From NCBI GenBank assembly GCA_026545765.1, contig JAIFAC010000259.1:62001-126000 (forward strand): 64,000 nt of DNA. The letters run 5' to 3'. The position numbers and the translations under genes are program-made. Of this stretch, positions 55,327 to 64,000 are shown piece by piece. The notes beneath the pieces are model-generated. The model saw only the letters and a list, made by a program, of their open reading frames with translations, made no database searches and had not been told where the DNA came from. Each line of letters starts with the position of its first letter. Position 1 is the first letter of the stretch. The DNA comes from Plantago major. Taxonomy: Eukaryota; Streptophyta; Magnoliopsida; Lamiales; Plantaginaceae.

Positions 55327-58210
55327 TACTGAGGAGGAGGTTGGCTCAGACCGGCTTCTTCAATTCTACGCGGATTAGTGGAGGACGGATTGGCAGCGGC
55401 ACGGGCTTCGAGGAATTCAGCAACTTCATCAAAGGATGCCTTGATGCTCTCGAACAAGTAGAAATCCGCGTCATGGCCGACGATCCGAGTAGGCATGAAG
55501 TACCAGTCCTTCAGATATGCCATGTTGTTCTCAAAAGGCAAGAAGCATACCTTTCAAAGAGCATCCGGGACGCAACTGGGAAGAAAAGGCCCGCGGTGGG
55601 TGATAACAATCTCACCTTCCTCGGTGACTATCTCTACTAACTCACATGCGCCCAGCTTCTCATCAGGAACAACCTCCACCGAAATCTCCGTTCCATTGGC
55701 ATCGGCGGCCGGATCTAACCCTTCTGCCTTCCAGTTGAAGGTGGGAGGAAGCAGTCCCTTCCCTTGCAGTTGGCCAATGGCGGACGCGAACCCTTCTAGA
55801 CGAAGAGCATCAGCCTTATCCGCCATGAAAAACTTGAAGGAGTCCAACTTCATAATGTCTCGGACAGCCTCAAGGCGGGCGAATTGGAGGTCTTCGAGGA
55901 GCGCATCCTTTAAGTCTAGGAATGCATTCATCGACTTATCGATGAAGTTCCCTTGCCACTCCAGGTCCGACTTTACCTCCTGCCAGCTAGCCTTCAACTT
56001 ATCAACAAGCGTATCCTTCTCTTTCAGCTGGGCTTCCGCCAATTTGACCTTCTCCGCCTCCTCCGCCGTTGTGGCCACTGCCTTATGCAGGTCCTCTTCA
56101 ATGGTGGCCCGCTCACTAGCCTTCCACTGCATGGCCCTGATCATGCATCCGAGCTACAAGACGACCACATAAACAAAAGTTATATTCCTATCATAATACG
56201 CTGAAAGCATGGAAAGGAAAACATGGATATGCCGCTTACCCTTTGATGCAACTCATGGAGCTCCAACCCGCTCAACCTCAGGGAGTTCGCGACTGCTCAG
56301 ATTCGCATCAAGAGCAAAATTTTGGTCGATAATGGCGTATTAGCAAAATGTTGCTTCTGGCTGCAAGAGCGATCCGAGGCCGCCTTTGCCTCTTGTTCCT
56401 CGGTGATGGGCATCCCAAGACGCGACACCCCACTGAGGTGCGGATGCGCGAAGAAGTCGCTTTGGGCTTTGATGCAGTTGTTGCGTGGACCTTTGGACTT
56501 CACCGCCAAGACTTCAAGGATCTTCACCCGCCTTTATTCCGCTTCTCCTCCTCCGCAGAACACCCGCCAGATTTTTGGGTCCGCCATAGGAAGACCCGGA
56601 TGTGTTGATTATTCGCCTTCGCCAAGAGAGCGAGCTCAAGGTTTGCCGCTCTCCGCTTCTTCTTTTCGCGGAGGGTCGACATGATGTATTCAAACCAATG
56701 AGCTGCAAAACAAAATAAAAGTGTCAGATACGGATACATAAAGGGAGAATGACAGGAATCTCGGAAATGAAAATTCAAGGCAGGGCATTCAAAAGAAAAG
56801 AAAGCACAAATCCTAAGTTAAAGATCCTTACTGAAGTCAGTCTTTCCCCCAACTTCCACGGCATATGTTAGTCCGCACAAGTATGGCAGCGGCTGACAAA
56901 TCAATCCGTGGAATAGATACGTGGGTGGATCGTTCTTCTTATGGATCTCCGCCACCCACGGAGTCACATTCTTCTAAGGCGCATCGATACTCTCCCTTAA
57001 GAACTTTTGGCAGCCCCATCGCCTCGCCTCCTTGCGGACTCTCCGGCTTCTGTGCCATCCGCACAAAAATATATTTATCCCACCATTTCGACCCCAGCGA
57101 AGAGATGGAGTCGGAAATGAAGTTGTAGGGTTTCCTATTTACAAAAGTATAAAAAAGGGGATTCCCCGGACTAAAAGTAACATTGAAGAGTCATCAAGTT
57201 TTCAAAATTCATAGGCTACCCTTCTTTTACGTAAGACAACAAATGTATAAGGTTACCCAAAGACTTTGGGATAACCTGGCTCGGACCGATCCCTATATGA
57301 TTCAGGATATGTTTTAACTCGGGCGCAATAGGGATCTTCCACCCACAAGTGAAGGCAACTTCGTGCACACACATGTATCCAGCGGGCGGATTGTAAAAGG
57401 CATGCCCGGGCTCTGGAACCATAATTTTGATGGACTTCGGAATCTCCCACTTCTACCTCCACTCAGGAATGTCTTCAGGGTTTACTTTGGACGGACAAAT
57501 AGGGAGCAGCCCGTCCACATTCAACTCTCCGTATTCATCCGCTATCACAACAGCGGACGCAGGACGAGGGAATTTGATTCGCGCTGCCTTGGCCCCACGA
57601 CACTCAATCAGCGGAGGATTAGATTGAGCGGACACCCCAGGATGCAACACAATTCGACGCCCAGCACGTCTCCGCGGGCGGTCAGCTTGAGAAGCTTCTT
57701 CCTCTTCCTCCTCATCGTCCTCTTCTTCTTCACCATCTTCCTCCTCCTCTTCTCCACCTTCGGGTCTCCTGACGATTGGTCGTCGGACCTGTCTCCGTCA
57801 CAACACGGTCCTCCTCACCAGCCTCAAACATCTCTACATCATCTGCCTCACGACCAGAGTCGCCTTCCTGCTCTGTCCGAGGCACACTCCCACCAGTCGA
57901 TATGCCACCACTACCGATGGTCCGAGATCGAACCCGCACCCTCGTTCTCACAACATCCCCTTGGCCACTCACCCAATCATTCTGAGCACCAACAGTACCA
58001 TGAGTCCCTTGCCCAGCATCTGAATCACCGGATGAAACAACCTCCACAACATCCGCCTTTTGTACCTCCGCATTAAGGATGTTTTCCGGGAACTCAAACC
58101 CCGGATCTCCTGACTCAGATGAGGTTGCTGCACCAGATTCGGAACCTTGGGATATCCTGTCATCGTAGTCAAGGACTTCGTCGGTTCGACTATCGCCCCT
58201 GACATCCTAG
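55327..58210 (-). pseudogene. Antisense accessory gene of the Tat-type element (broken)
   Basis: Minus-strand remnant behind pol. From its start side: an acidic/Ser-Gly-rich part (58,047-57,730); PPLIECRGAKAARIKF and ADEYGELNVDGLLPI (57,650-57,453); a domain with FYNPPAGYMCVHEVAFTCGW, IPIAPELKHILNHIGIGPSQ (57,422-57,216), which resembles the plant 'putative gypsy type transposon' family (Pfam PF04195); then HWFEYIMSTLREKKKRRAAN (near 56,690); and a coiled-coil-like 196-residue frame (56,144-55,554) with KVKLAEAQLKEKDTLVDKLK. Grande elements are known to carry such an antisense gene with its own promoter that encodes a nuclear protein. This copy is broken. Confidence 0.6.
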
Positions 58211-58887
58211 GGCGTATGGAAATGATCGTAAATGATGATTGCGATTGTCCGAGAGTTCATTTAGATATCTTATTAAGTCAAGTGGTCCGAGGAAGTCCTA
58301 CTTTATCAGATTTTCTACATGGAATACAGTCTCATAACGCTACGAGCACTGAAATTGGCACACAAAGACGTACCATTGGCACTATTATCTACACCACGCA
58401 GCACATTAACAGGAACAACTTGCAAAAGAATATGTGCCAATCGGCACCAAAACATCACCAAACAGGCATGCATTATCGAATTTTGGTTACATTGGACATG
58501 ATATACAAGACGGTTCAACAAGCTGCCAGTGAACGAAATTAGTACAATATAGCACACTGAAGGAGTATTCCAACTAAGTATACCATCGAATCTACCACTA
58601 GCAGCATTAGAATCAACAGGCAGATAATCGAACAAGGGAGAAGCATACAAGCATGAAGCAAGCATATCATAAAAAAGAAAAACTTCAGGAAGAATCGAGG
58701 CATACTTGATAAAGTTGACTTGGTAATTTTGGACGGACGGCAAAGCCTTACTAGCTCTCCGAGAGTACAGATCTGACGTGGAAAGTGCAAGATTTTGCGA
58801 GTTTTAGTTGCTCGGATTGCTCGGATTGCTTGAGAATTGCTCTGGGTTTCGATGTGGCTTAAGTGTGAAAGCGACATATTAGGTAAC

Positions 58888-58897
58888 TATTTATAGG
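58888..58897 (-). promoter_or_regulatory. TATA box for the antisense Tat gene
   Basis: On the minus strand GCCTATAAATAGTTACC is followed within ~30-60 bases by a leader-like CATCGAAACCCAGAGC. It lies about 700 bp upstream of the first clear antisense coding piece and points towards it. A minor minus-strand frame at 58,877-58,539 may be leader or a first exon. Confidence 0.5.
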
Positions 58898-59430
58898 CAA
58901 TTGGGAAGTCAAACGTCAGATCACCGGATTCAATCCCAACCGCTGATCTTTTCAATCCAACGGCCGGTTCGCAAATAGTGTAATGACAAAGACACCCCAA
59001 TGAATTCTTCTCGTAGCGCCACATCACTGAAGTTTCAATCCCCACCGCTGATCTTCTCAAATCCAACGGATGCACCCTTCCCTCGATCCTTTCCAAAGGA
59101 TCGACAGATGACCTATCGGGCCTTTTGAACTATTGTTCATCGCCCCAAGTGAGTCGCTCCACATATTTCGCCCAACGGATGGCTTCCTATACACTCTTCC
59201 ACGTAGGGCTTCTTCAGATCCTAACCGAGCTCAGATCTATATATCTCGGATATAATATTTTTTTCCATCTACAACCGAGCCATTACATAACTCGTCGTAG
59301 AAGGAAAAGGGGAGAGAGATAATGAATTCTAAGAACACGGATGACGGATCCTTTTCAGCTAATCTATTCTGACACGCCCACAACACACTTGTTCTTTTAC
59401 GCTACCAACCATCTTCTACTAAGATACTTG

Positions 59431-59446
59431 GAAACTAGGGGACATA
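59431..59446 (+). promoter_or_regulatory. Polypurine-tract-like sequence before Tat 3' LTR
   Basis: GAAACTAGGGGACATA directly precedes the LTR start at 59,447. It is short and interrupted by pyrimidines, so it is a weak candidate judged mainly by position. Confidence 0.45.
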
Positions 59447-59652
59447 TGTTGATACGACATGTGTCCAATCCGCTAAGGGCGCCTATAGAGCGTGTCCTAG
59501 AGCGCATCAAGGTCGAGATAGCCAATTCAAGATTAGTCCGACCTTCAAATGGTCCGACCTAAGGGAAACCATTCCGTGTCATAGTACTTACAAGTCAACA
59601 CACCTTCTCACTAAGTCCCACCAAGCTAGGTGTACGATTCCTAACTCGATTC
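59447..59652 (+). repeat. Beginning of the Tat 3' LTR
   Basis: About 206 bp from TGTTGATACGACATG matching the first part of the 5' LTR (46,085 onward), including CTAAGGGCGCC, GAGCGTGTCCTAGAGCGC and CAAGTCAACACACCTTCTCA. Similarity ends near 59,650, where pyrophosphatase-gene-like DNA begins. Confidence 0.8.
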
Positions 59653-59769
59653 AATATTACACCAAAGAATGCTTAAAGGTGTTATCGATTTTCTCGCTTA
59701 ACTCAAGTGTTGGGTGCTTTGTTGCTCTATGTGATTACCTTTACTCTATTTTGATTGATATTTGCAATT

Positions 59770-60100
59770 TCCTTTGTGCAACTCGCAAGTTGTTGCCAAT
59801 CGTGCAACAACGAATTTGAATATTTGATATTCGTCTTGCATCGATACAATTATGTCAAGATTCTATCTTTGCCAATTGCAATTAGCATTTTCACCCTCCA
59901 CTTTTGTCGCTATGTATGCTATTGTCGAGTCCGCTCGGGAATGTTGAGCACATTGCCACATCGTGGCCATTGATGCTTATGGTCCCATCGCTATTATTCG
60001 GGAGGTATAGCCGAGATGGCTTGCATGCCTCACAAGATTCGGAGATTGAGGAGTGATGCCCTTGATGTTGCCGGATACACCACAATGGCAATTGGAAAGG
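59770..60100 (+). pseudogene. Fragment of a vacuolar H+-pyrophosphatase gene
   Basis: Type I vacuolar H+-PPases are tonoplast proton pumps driven by pyrophosphate. This stretch matches one internal exon region in broken form. Seen in the translation: CQS then LHRYNYVKILSLPIAISIF (compare family GYKSVIIPIFAIAISIF), GMLSTLP near 59,940 (family ALGMLSTIA) and, in another frame from about 59,998, [20 protein letters not shown] followed by [12 protein letters not shown] (family [31 protein letters not shown]). At least two frame changes separate the pieces, the Asn of AGNTT is Tyr, and a possible splice donor (AAAGGTAGTG) follows. Upstream and downstream exons are absent. Clearly a pseudogene fragment; the match rests on memory of the family. 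Confidence 0.75.
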
Positions 60101-60211
60101 TAGTGTTTTTACCCTCTCACTAATCCGCTGATTTAGGAAGACTAGAAGATAATCTATCATACTCTCGACCAAAGCCGAGGAGTGACTTGCTCACGGTTCA
60201 CCTCCTTAACT

Positions 60212-60724
60212 TGATAAAATCGTGCTCTCATCGCTATCAAAGCCGCCCGCCGGACCGACCCTACCCAAACAGTCCGACCACGTCAGTCGCACTAACCCCG
60301 AGGACTACTCACTAGGGGACAGAAGATAGAAATCGCCGACCTCCTAAAGGTCTCTGCCATCAAGTTATCTAAACGCTCCACCTTACAATGACTATACGTG
60401 TCACAAAGTTATTGATCTGACCAACCTCCGACCAACCGCCGGAGAAGTCGGAGGTCTGTCCCCCGGAGCATCACCTATAAATACAAGGGCATTTACTCCC
60501 ATTTAAGTAAGTCACCTACCACAAATATACTTCTCTCTAACCTACTCGGCTCCATTTTGTCCGACTAGGTGGGTTGAATCATACGACCGGTTTGTCCTAG
60601 GCAGACTGCCAAAAGGGTCTAATACCCTACCGCCTTGCAAAGTTGAAGATCTATTCTGAGGCTCTAAGTGCGTTCTCTTTGCCTAACCTAAGTTTAGGTA
60701 CTTAACCGTTTTTATACCACATCA
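60212..60724 (+). repeat. LTR-like sequence with TATA box, boundaries uncertain
   Basis: GC-richer than its flanks, with CCTATAAATACAAGGGC at about 60,475, a leader with short CCTACT-type words and an end near ...TTTTTATACCACATCA. TG/CA-like limits at 60,212 and 60,724 are possible, but no 5-bp duplication agrees, so it may be a truncated solo LTR of a Ty3 element. Confidence 0.4.
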
Positions 60725-61070
60725 ATTGTATATAGTAAATAATACTAGTAATTAGTCATCGTTTCAAAATTGTACTTACCATTACAAAATGCATAGTATA
60801 TTCAGAATTATAGAATTGTGTAATCATCCAATCAACCATTTTTAGTCTATGGCTGGTGTTGCAGATTTATAGTTACTTATAGCAGCTCACTAGATTAAAA
60901 AACAAAAGTTCTGATCTTTATACCATAAACTGGCTTAGGTTGATGGAAGGCATTCATAAATAAATCACTCTCTTTCACGCGAAACCAACATTTATACATT
61001 TATTTGTATATCATTTTGCATTGACATTAATACCTGAAAATCTTACCATAACTTTGTTTTATATGTGCAG
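60725..61070 (+). other. Intron-like DNA before the RIBA-like exon
   Basis: AT-rich, no reading frame, ending in TTTATATGTGCAG, a good splice acceptor directly before the RIBA-like coding sequence. Confidence 0.4.
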
Positions 61071-61182
61071 ATTCTAAGAGATCTTGGCGTTAGAACTATG
61101 AAGCTGATGATGAACAATCATGTAAGCTACGTGGACTGAAGGGTTACGGTTTCAGTTGCAGATGTTGAGTGCGAACAGGAAG
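61071..61182 (+). pseudogene. Broken exon of a RIBA-like gene (GTP cyclohydrolase II part)
   Basis: RIBA proteins are plastid bifunctional enzymes of riboflavin synthesis (3,4-dihydroxy-2-butanone-4-phosphate synthase plus GTP cyclohydrolase II). After the acceptor GTGCAG the frame reads ILRDLGVRTMKLMMNNHVSY, against the family's ILRDLGVRTMKLMTNNPAKY, and the next bases (GACTGAAGGGTTACGG) correspond to GLKGYG in a shifted frame. A donor-like AGGTACGTAG follows at 61,181. The exon starts exactly where plant RIBA genes have the GAQ/ILRD junction. Other exons were not found. Short but specific match; pseudogene or captured exon. Confidence 0.65.
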
Positions 61183-62460
61183 GTACGTAGTTGATATTCA
61201 TATTACGCCAGGACCGAGTGCGATATGGAATTTAATTGTGTCACAATCATTTAGATTTACATATTAAACACTGTCTCATCATTAGAAGACTGTAAGCGCG
61301 GGATTAACAGGCATAGATTCTAATCAATATCTTCTCTTTTTTTCCTTCTGAGAACTAGCTCTTCCATTAAATTTCGGCTAGATCTATCTTATCGTCGTCC
61401 ATGCTATAGTTTCTTTTCTATAAAGGACCTTTTCTCTTGATGTCTCGATTTCCTAGCTACAGATTGAGTCTCTAATTGCGGAATGGAATGTAAGACGAGC
61501 TAGCTTAGAAGGGACTTTTACTCCAATAGAAGGACCAAGCTACTAAAATCTAGAGGAGTTCGAACTTAATACATAACTCTTGATGAAATGTGACTAAATC
61601 TGGACGCGTAACATTGAAAGTTTTAGGGAGACCTTTATACGCCATTTGTAAAGAGATCAACATATATTAAGAAAATATGGATGTTTTGAAGCAAAATATC
61701 TATGTTGTTATAATGCATTTTGTTGTCAATTGCATATATAAATCAATACTAAGGAACTATGACAAAAAAAAATACACCTTCAAATAAAATTTACAATTAA
61801 GGCCATTCTATTTTAATTATGGACTTCAACAAGCAAGCTAAACTCTATTTAATTAACAATTTTGAAGTCCATTACCTCTATTTTAATCAAGTGACAAAAG
61901 GAAGCTTAAACTATATTTAATAGATTTTGAAGCCCATATACACTAATGTACTTCAAATATGGTCCTAAACTAAATTAATTGGCCAATTTAAAATCCGTAA
62001 GCTGGTTTCAATCATTTTCGTCCGAAACTAACTACTGGAAAAAAAAAATTATTCTGAAACCAACTATAAAATAATTAAATTAACTCTAAAAACTAAGTTA
62101 TAGTAAACTAACACTGTCAAATAGGGAAACTAACACTATAAAAATTATAAATCATAGTTTTTCGCTAAAAAAATAATAAGAATAATGAAGTTGACACTAA
62201 AAAAATTATGACAAAACTAACACTTTTAAATTCTAAAATCCTAGGGAAATCAATATTAGTTTCGGCATTAGTTAGTTTCACCAACACTTTAAAATTCTAA
62301 AATACTAGGGAAATCAACAATGTTAGTTTTAACTGAAATCAACATCATAAGTGTTAGTTTCAATGTTAATTTAATGGGCCCTAGTTTAATTGGTTTTAGT
62401 TAGTTAAACCAACACCATTAGTTTCGTCATTAGTTTCAGCATCATTAGTGTAGACGCTCA
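61183..62460. other. No gene; AT-rich DNA with degenerate repeats
   Basis: No convincing frame. At 61,810-61,960 a block with AAACTCTATTTAATTAACAA, TTTTGAAGTCCAT recurs in diverged form. Around 62,090-62,440 the words AAACTAACACT and AAAACTAACATTG-like recur many times. Confidence 0.5.
62226..62318 (+). repeat. Two direct ~30-bp repeats
   Basis: TTTAAATTCTAAAATCCTAGG, GAAATCAA and its near copy (AAAATACTAGGGAAATCAA) lie about 60 bp apart, embedded in AACACT-rich DNA. Confidence 0.6.
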
Positions 62461-63590
62461 TAAATCTACAATCAAATTAGGTTAGAAATTGGGGAGGCAC
62501 CAAAGAACTCGCAGCAATAGTAGCAAACAGAGATGTGAGGTTCCAAGGTGACACCGATGTGGTGCCGGATGGACTGGACCACGCCAAGTTAGAGGACCGC
62601 GCATAACGAATCAAATGAAAGAGGTAGAGAGATGATACTAGCTGCCGATTTATCCTGTCATGAGTTGTTCAAAGAACGGGTGGATTTGCACCGCAGCTGG
62701 CTAGCCGACTTTGCAGAGGGAGCTAGTCGGTAGTTTTCTCGACGTAGATGGATGACGTAGATGATGGCGATGGTCAAGGTTGATGATGGATGGTGATGAA
62801 CGATGGTGGATGATGGTAAAAAAATAGTGACGGTTGTTGTTGATCGAGAGCTTGAGAGAGATGGCGTGAGAGATTGATTGCTGTGGTTTTTCCGTCGTAA
62901 TGCAATGATCTTTCACATCTCCCCACTCTTCTATATAGTCCAACCACCGCTGGAGTCCGTCTGCGAATCTCGAGGAAGTTGTCGAACTCCTGTGGGTCGA
63001 CCATGTACCAAGTAGTCGAAGGGAGGTTTCGAAGTTTGTTCCTTCCCTCACCAAGTCGCCAAGCAAGGTGAGCTCGTCACTGTCACCAAATGTCGCCGCC
63101 ATAGTCCGTCACCAAATGTCAAGCTACCACAAATATCACCAAATGTCAATCGATGGGGTCGACTTGGTAAGGTGAGTCAAGCTTGTCAACCACCGAGGTC
63201 GAGAGGTCAAGTGATTCGTAGCATGTAGACTACTTCGTCGACGACGCCTCAACTTGGTGGCTCGGTGATCTTGGAACCCAACTCGCTTTGAAGCCAAGAT
63301 GGACTCGTTAATGCACTATGGATTGGGCCGTAGCCTTGATGGACCAAATTGTCAGTCTTGTTGACAAGAGCGAATTTTGGCCAATACAGTTTGTCCCCCA
63401 CTCTTCGAGTCGAGTGTCTCGAGCCGAGAGTAGAAATTTATACCCAATAGAGCGATGCATCACTGGTCGCAGTATATGCTATTTTGTTTTTCAAAGGTAT
63501 CAATTATCCCGTAAGTGTACCGTAATAATAGATGGTAAGCTCATTGATAAGGAGATGGAATGGTTAGAAAGATGGACTACACTGTAGTGA
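62461..63590 (-). other. Promoter-like or LTR-like block on the minus strand
   Basis: No supported gene. On the minus strand a TATA-like CTATATAG (about 62,932-62,939) is followed by a leader rich in CTCTCACGCCATCTCTCTC and CATC repeats, as in plant LTR leaders. A 133-residue frame (63,102-62,701) spans the TATA box and is not trusted. The block may be part of an LTR whose upstream part is the tandem array at the window edge. Confidence 0.35.
62932..62939 (-). promoter_or_regulatory. TATA-like box, minus strand
   Basis: GGACTATATAGAAGAG on the minus strand, with a pyrimidine-rich leader downstream (towards lower coordinates). Confidence 0.35.
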
Positions 63591-63819
63591 TCATGTTGTT
63601 AGCTCTACAGAGCAAGTCGCTGATTCGCGCAAGGCGAAGCTATCGACAGCACTCACCGCTGTAAAAAGTCAACCTAGTATGATGGATATTTACGTAATGA
63701 AATTTTAAGATGGGCGCTTAGTCTATCTAGCAAGATGAAAACTTGGACGTAAAATTTCAAGTGGGCAACTCAAATTTATGTAAAATTTTGAGGTGCTCAA
63801 CTTAGTCTATCTAGTCAAG

Positions 63820-64000
63820 GTGGGCAACTTAGTCTATCTAGCAAGATGGAAACTTGCTGACAGAAAATTTCGAGGTGGACAATTCAGTCTGTCTAGCAAG
63901 ATGGAAACTTGCTGACAGAAAATTCGGAGGTGGGCAACTTAGTCTATCTAGCAAGATGGAAACTTGCTGACAGAAAATTTCGAGGTGGGCAACTTAGTCT
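63820..64000 (+). repeat. 55-bp tandem repeat at the right edge
   Basis: Units at 63,820-63,874, 63,875-63,929 and 63,930-63,984, and a partial one from 63,985 to the edge; each starts GTGGGCAACTTAGTCTATCT (or a close variant) and continues AGCAAGATGGAAACTTGCTG. Diverged units can be seen back to about 63,690. The inner TAGCAAG/CTTGCTG words are inverted. The array continues outside the window. Confidence 0.9.

Larger units (their letters stand above)
46085..59652 (+). mobile_element. Tat-type Ty3 LTR retrotransposon with long antisense region
   Basis: The 5' LTR is at 46,085-46,972 and the beginning of the 3' LTR at 59,447-59,652. Between them are the primer site TTGGCACCGTCTGTGGG, gag, protease, RT, RNase H and integrase on the plus strand up to about 53,000, then 6.4 kb with reading frames mainly on the minus strand. 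The primer site, total size and long 3' internal region with antisense genes fit the Tat lineage (Grande/Retand group). The copy is broken, with many breaks, and its LTR start sequences show moderate divergence, so it is older than the plus-strand Sirevirus. Confidence 0.85.

Noticed and set aside
55495-56172. A 225-residue plus-strand Ser-rich frame
   Set aside because: Opposite strand of the coiled-coil frame at 56,144-55,554; its composition is what a reversed coiled coil gives.
57363-58076. A 237-residue plus-strand frame in the Tat element
   Set aside because: Shadow of the antisense gene; His/Pro/Ser-rich without domain, while the minus strand shows the PF04195-like motif.
62701-63102. 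A 133-residue minus-strand ATG frame
   Set aside because: It spans a TATA-like box and a repetitive CATC-rich leader; its end is low complexity and no domain is seen. More likely promoter or LTR sequence.
63690-64000. CRISPR array suggested by regular repeats
   Set aside because: Units are contiguous without spacers and this is plant nuclear DNA.

Overview
The window is nuclear DNA of a flowering plant, most likely a eudicot. Nearly all of it is transposable elements nested in one another, with only scraps of host genes, so it reads as pericentromeric or other gene-poor heterochromatin. The species cannot be named from the sequence. The plant assignment rests on Sirevirus-type Copia, Tat-type Ty3 and chromovirus elements, Stowaway and MULE-like MITEs, and broken exons resembling plant vacuolar H+-pyrophosphatase and plant riboflavin-synthesis RIBA. 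Many initiators in reading frames here are not ATG, and no intact host gene was found.

Layout. 1-8,940: interior and partial LTR of a minus-strand Sirevirus that runs off the left edge. 8,937-11,150 continuing at 27,108-27,453: remnant of an older minus-strand relative (gag piece plus LTR). Its LTR is split by a large plus-strand Sirevirus at 11,151-27,107, flanked by a TCATA target duplication. 27,454-30,930: unassigned AT-rich DNA with an LTR-like stretch, short exon-like pieces, a hAT-like end and a fold-back MITE. 30,930-37,858: decayed Ty3-like LTR sequence holding a solo LTR (31,161-31,998, duplication GAGTC) and a Reina-like chromovirus (33,066-37,070, duplication ATTAA). 37,859-44,342: a Stowaway MITE, a TATA box with a pyrimidine-rich leader split by a CRM-like chromovirus (38,199-43,865, duplication CTCTT), which itself holds a hAT-like MITE (39,804-40,600). 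44,343-45,816: a Stowaway element holding a MULE-like MITE with a 9-bp duplication. 46,085-59,652: a 13.5-kb Tat-type Ty3 element with a long antisense accessory region behind pol. 59,770-61,182: broken fragments of a vacuolar H+-pyrophosphatase gene and a RIBA exon around an LTR-like sequence. 61,183-64,000: AT-rich repeats, a minus-strand promoter-like block and a 55-bp tandem repeat at the right edge.

How the parts relate. The genes present are almost all retroelement gag, protease, integrase, reverse transcriptase and RNase H in broken form. The least explained pieces are: (i) a cluster of four stem-loops just behind pol in the Sirevirus, all with loop ACGGGNA, one with a stem altered by two compensating base-pair changes; (ii) the roughly 6-kb extra region between Sirevirus pol and its 3' LTR; (iii) the antisense gene of the Tat element, which seems to have its own TATA box. 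A recurrent mismatch pattern at CAG/CTG words between element copies suggests that part of the apparent decay may be sequencing error at methylated CHG sites.
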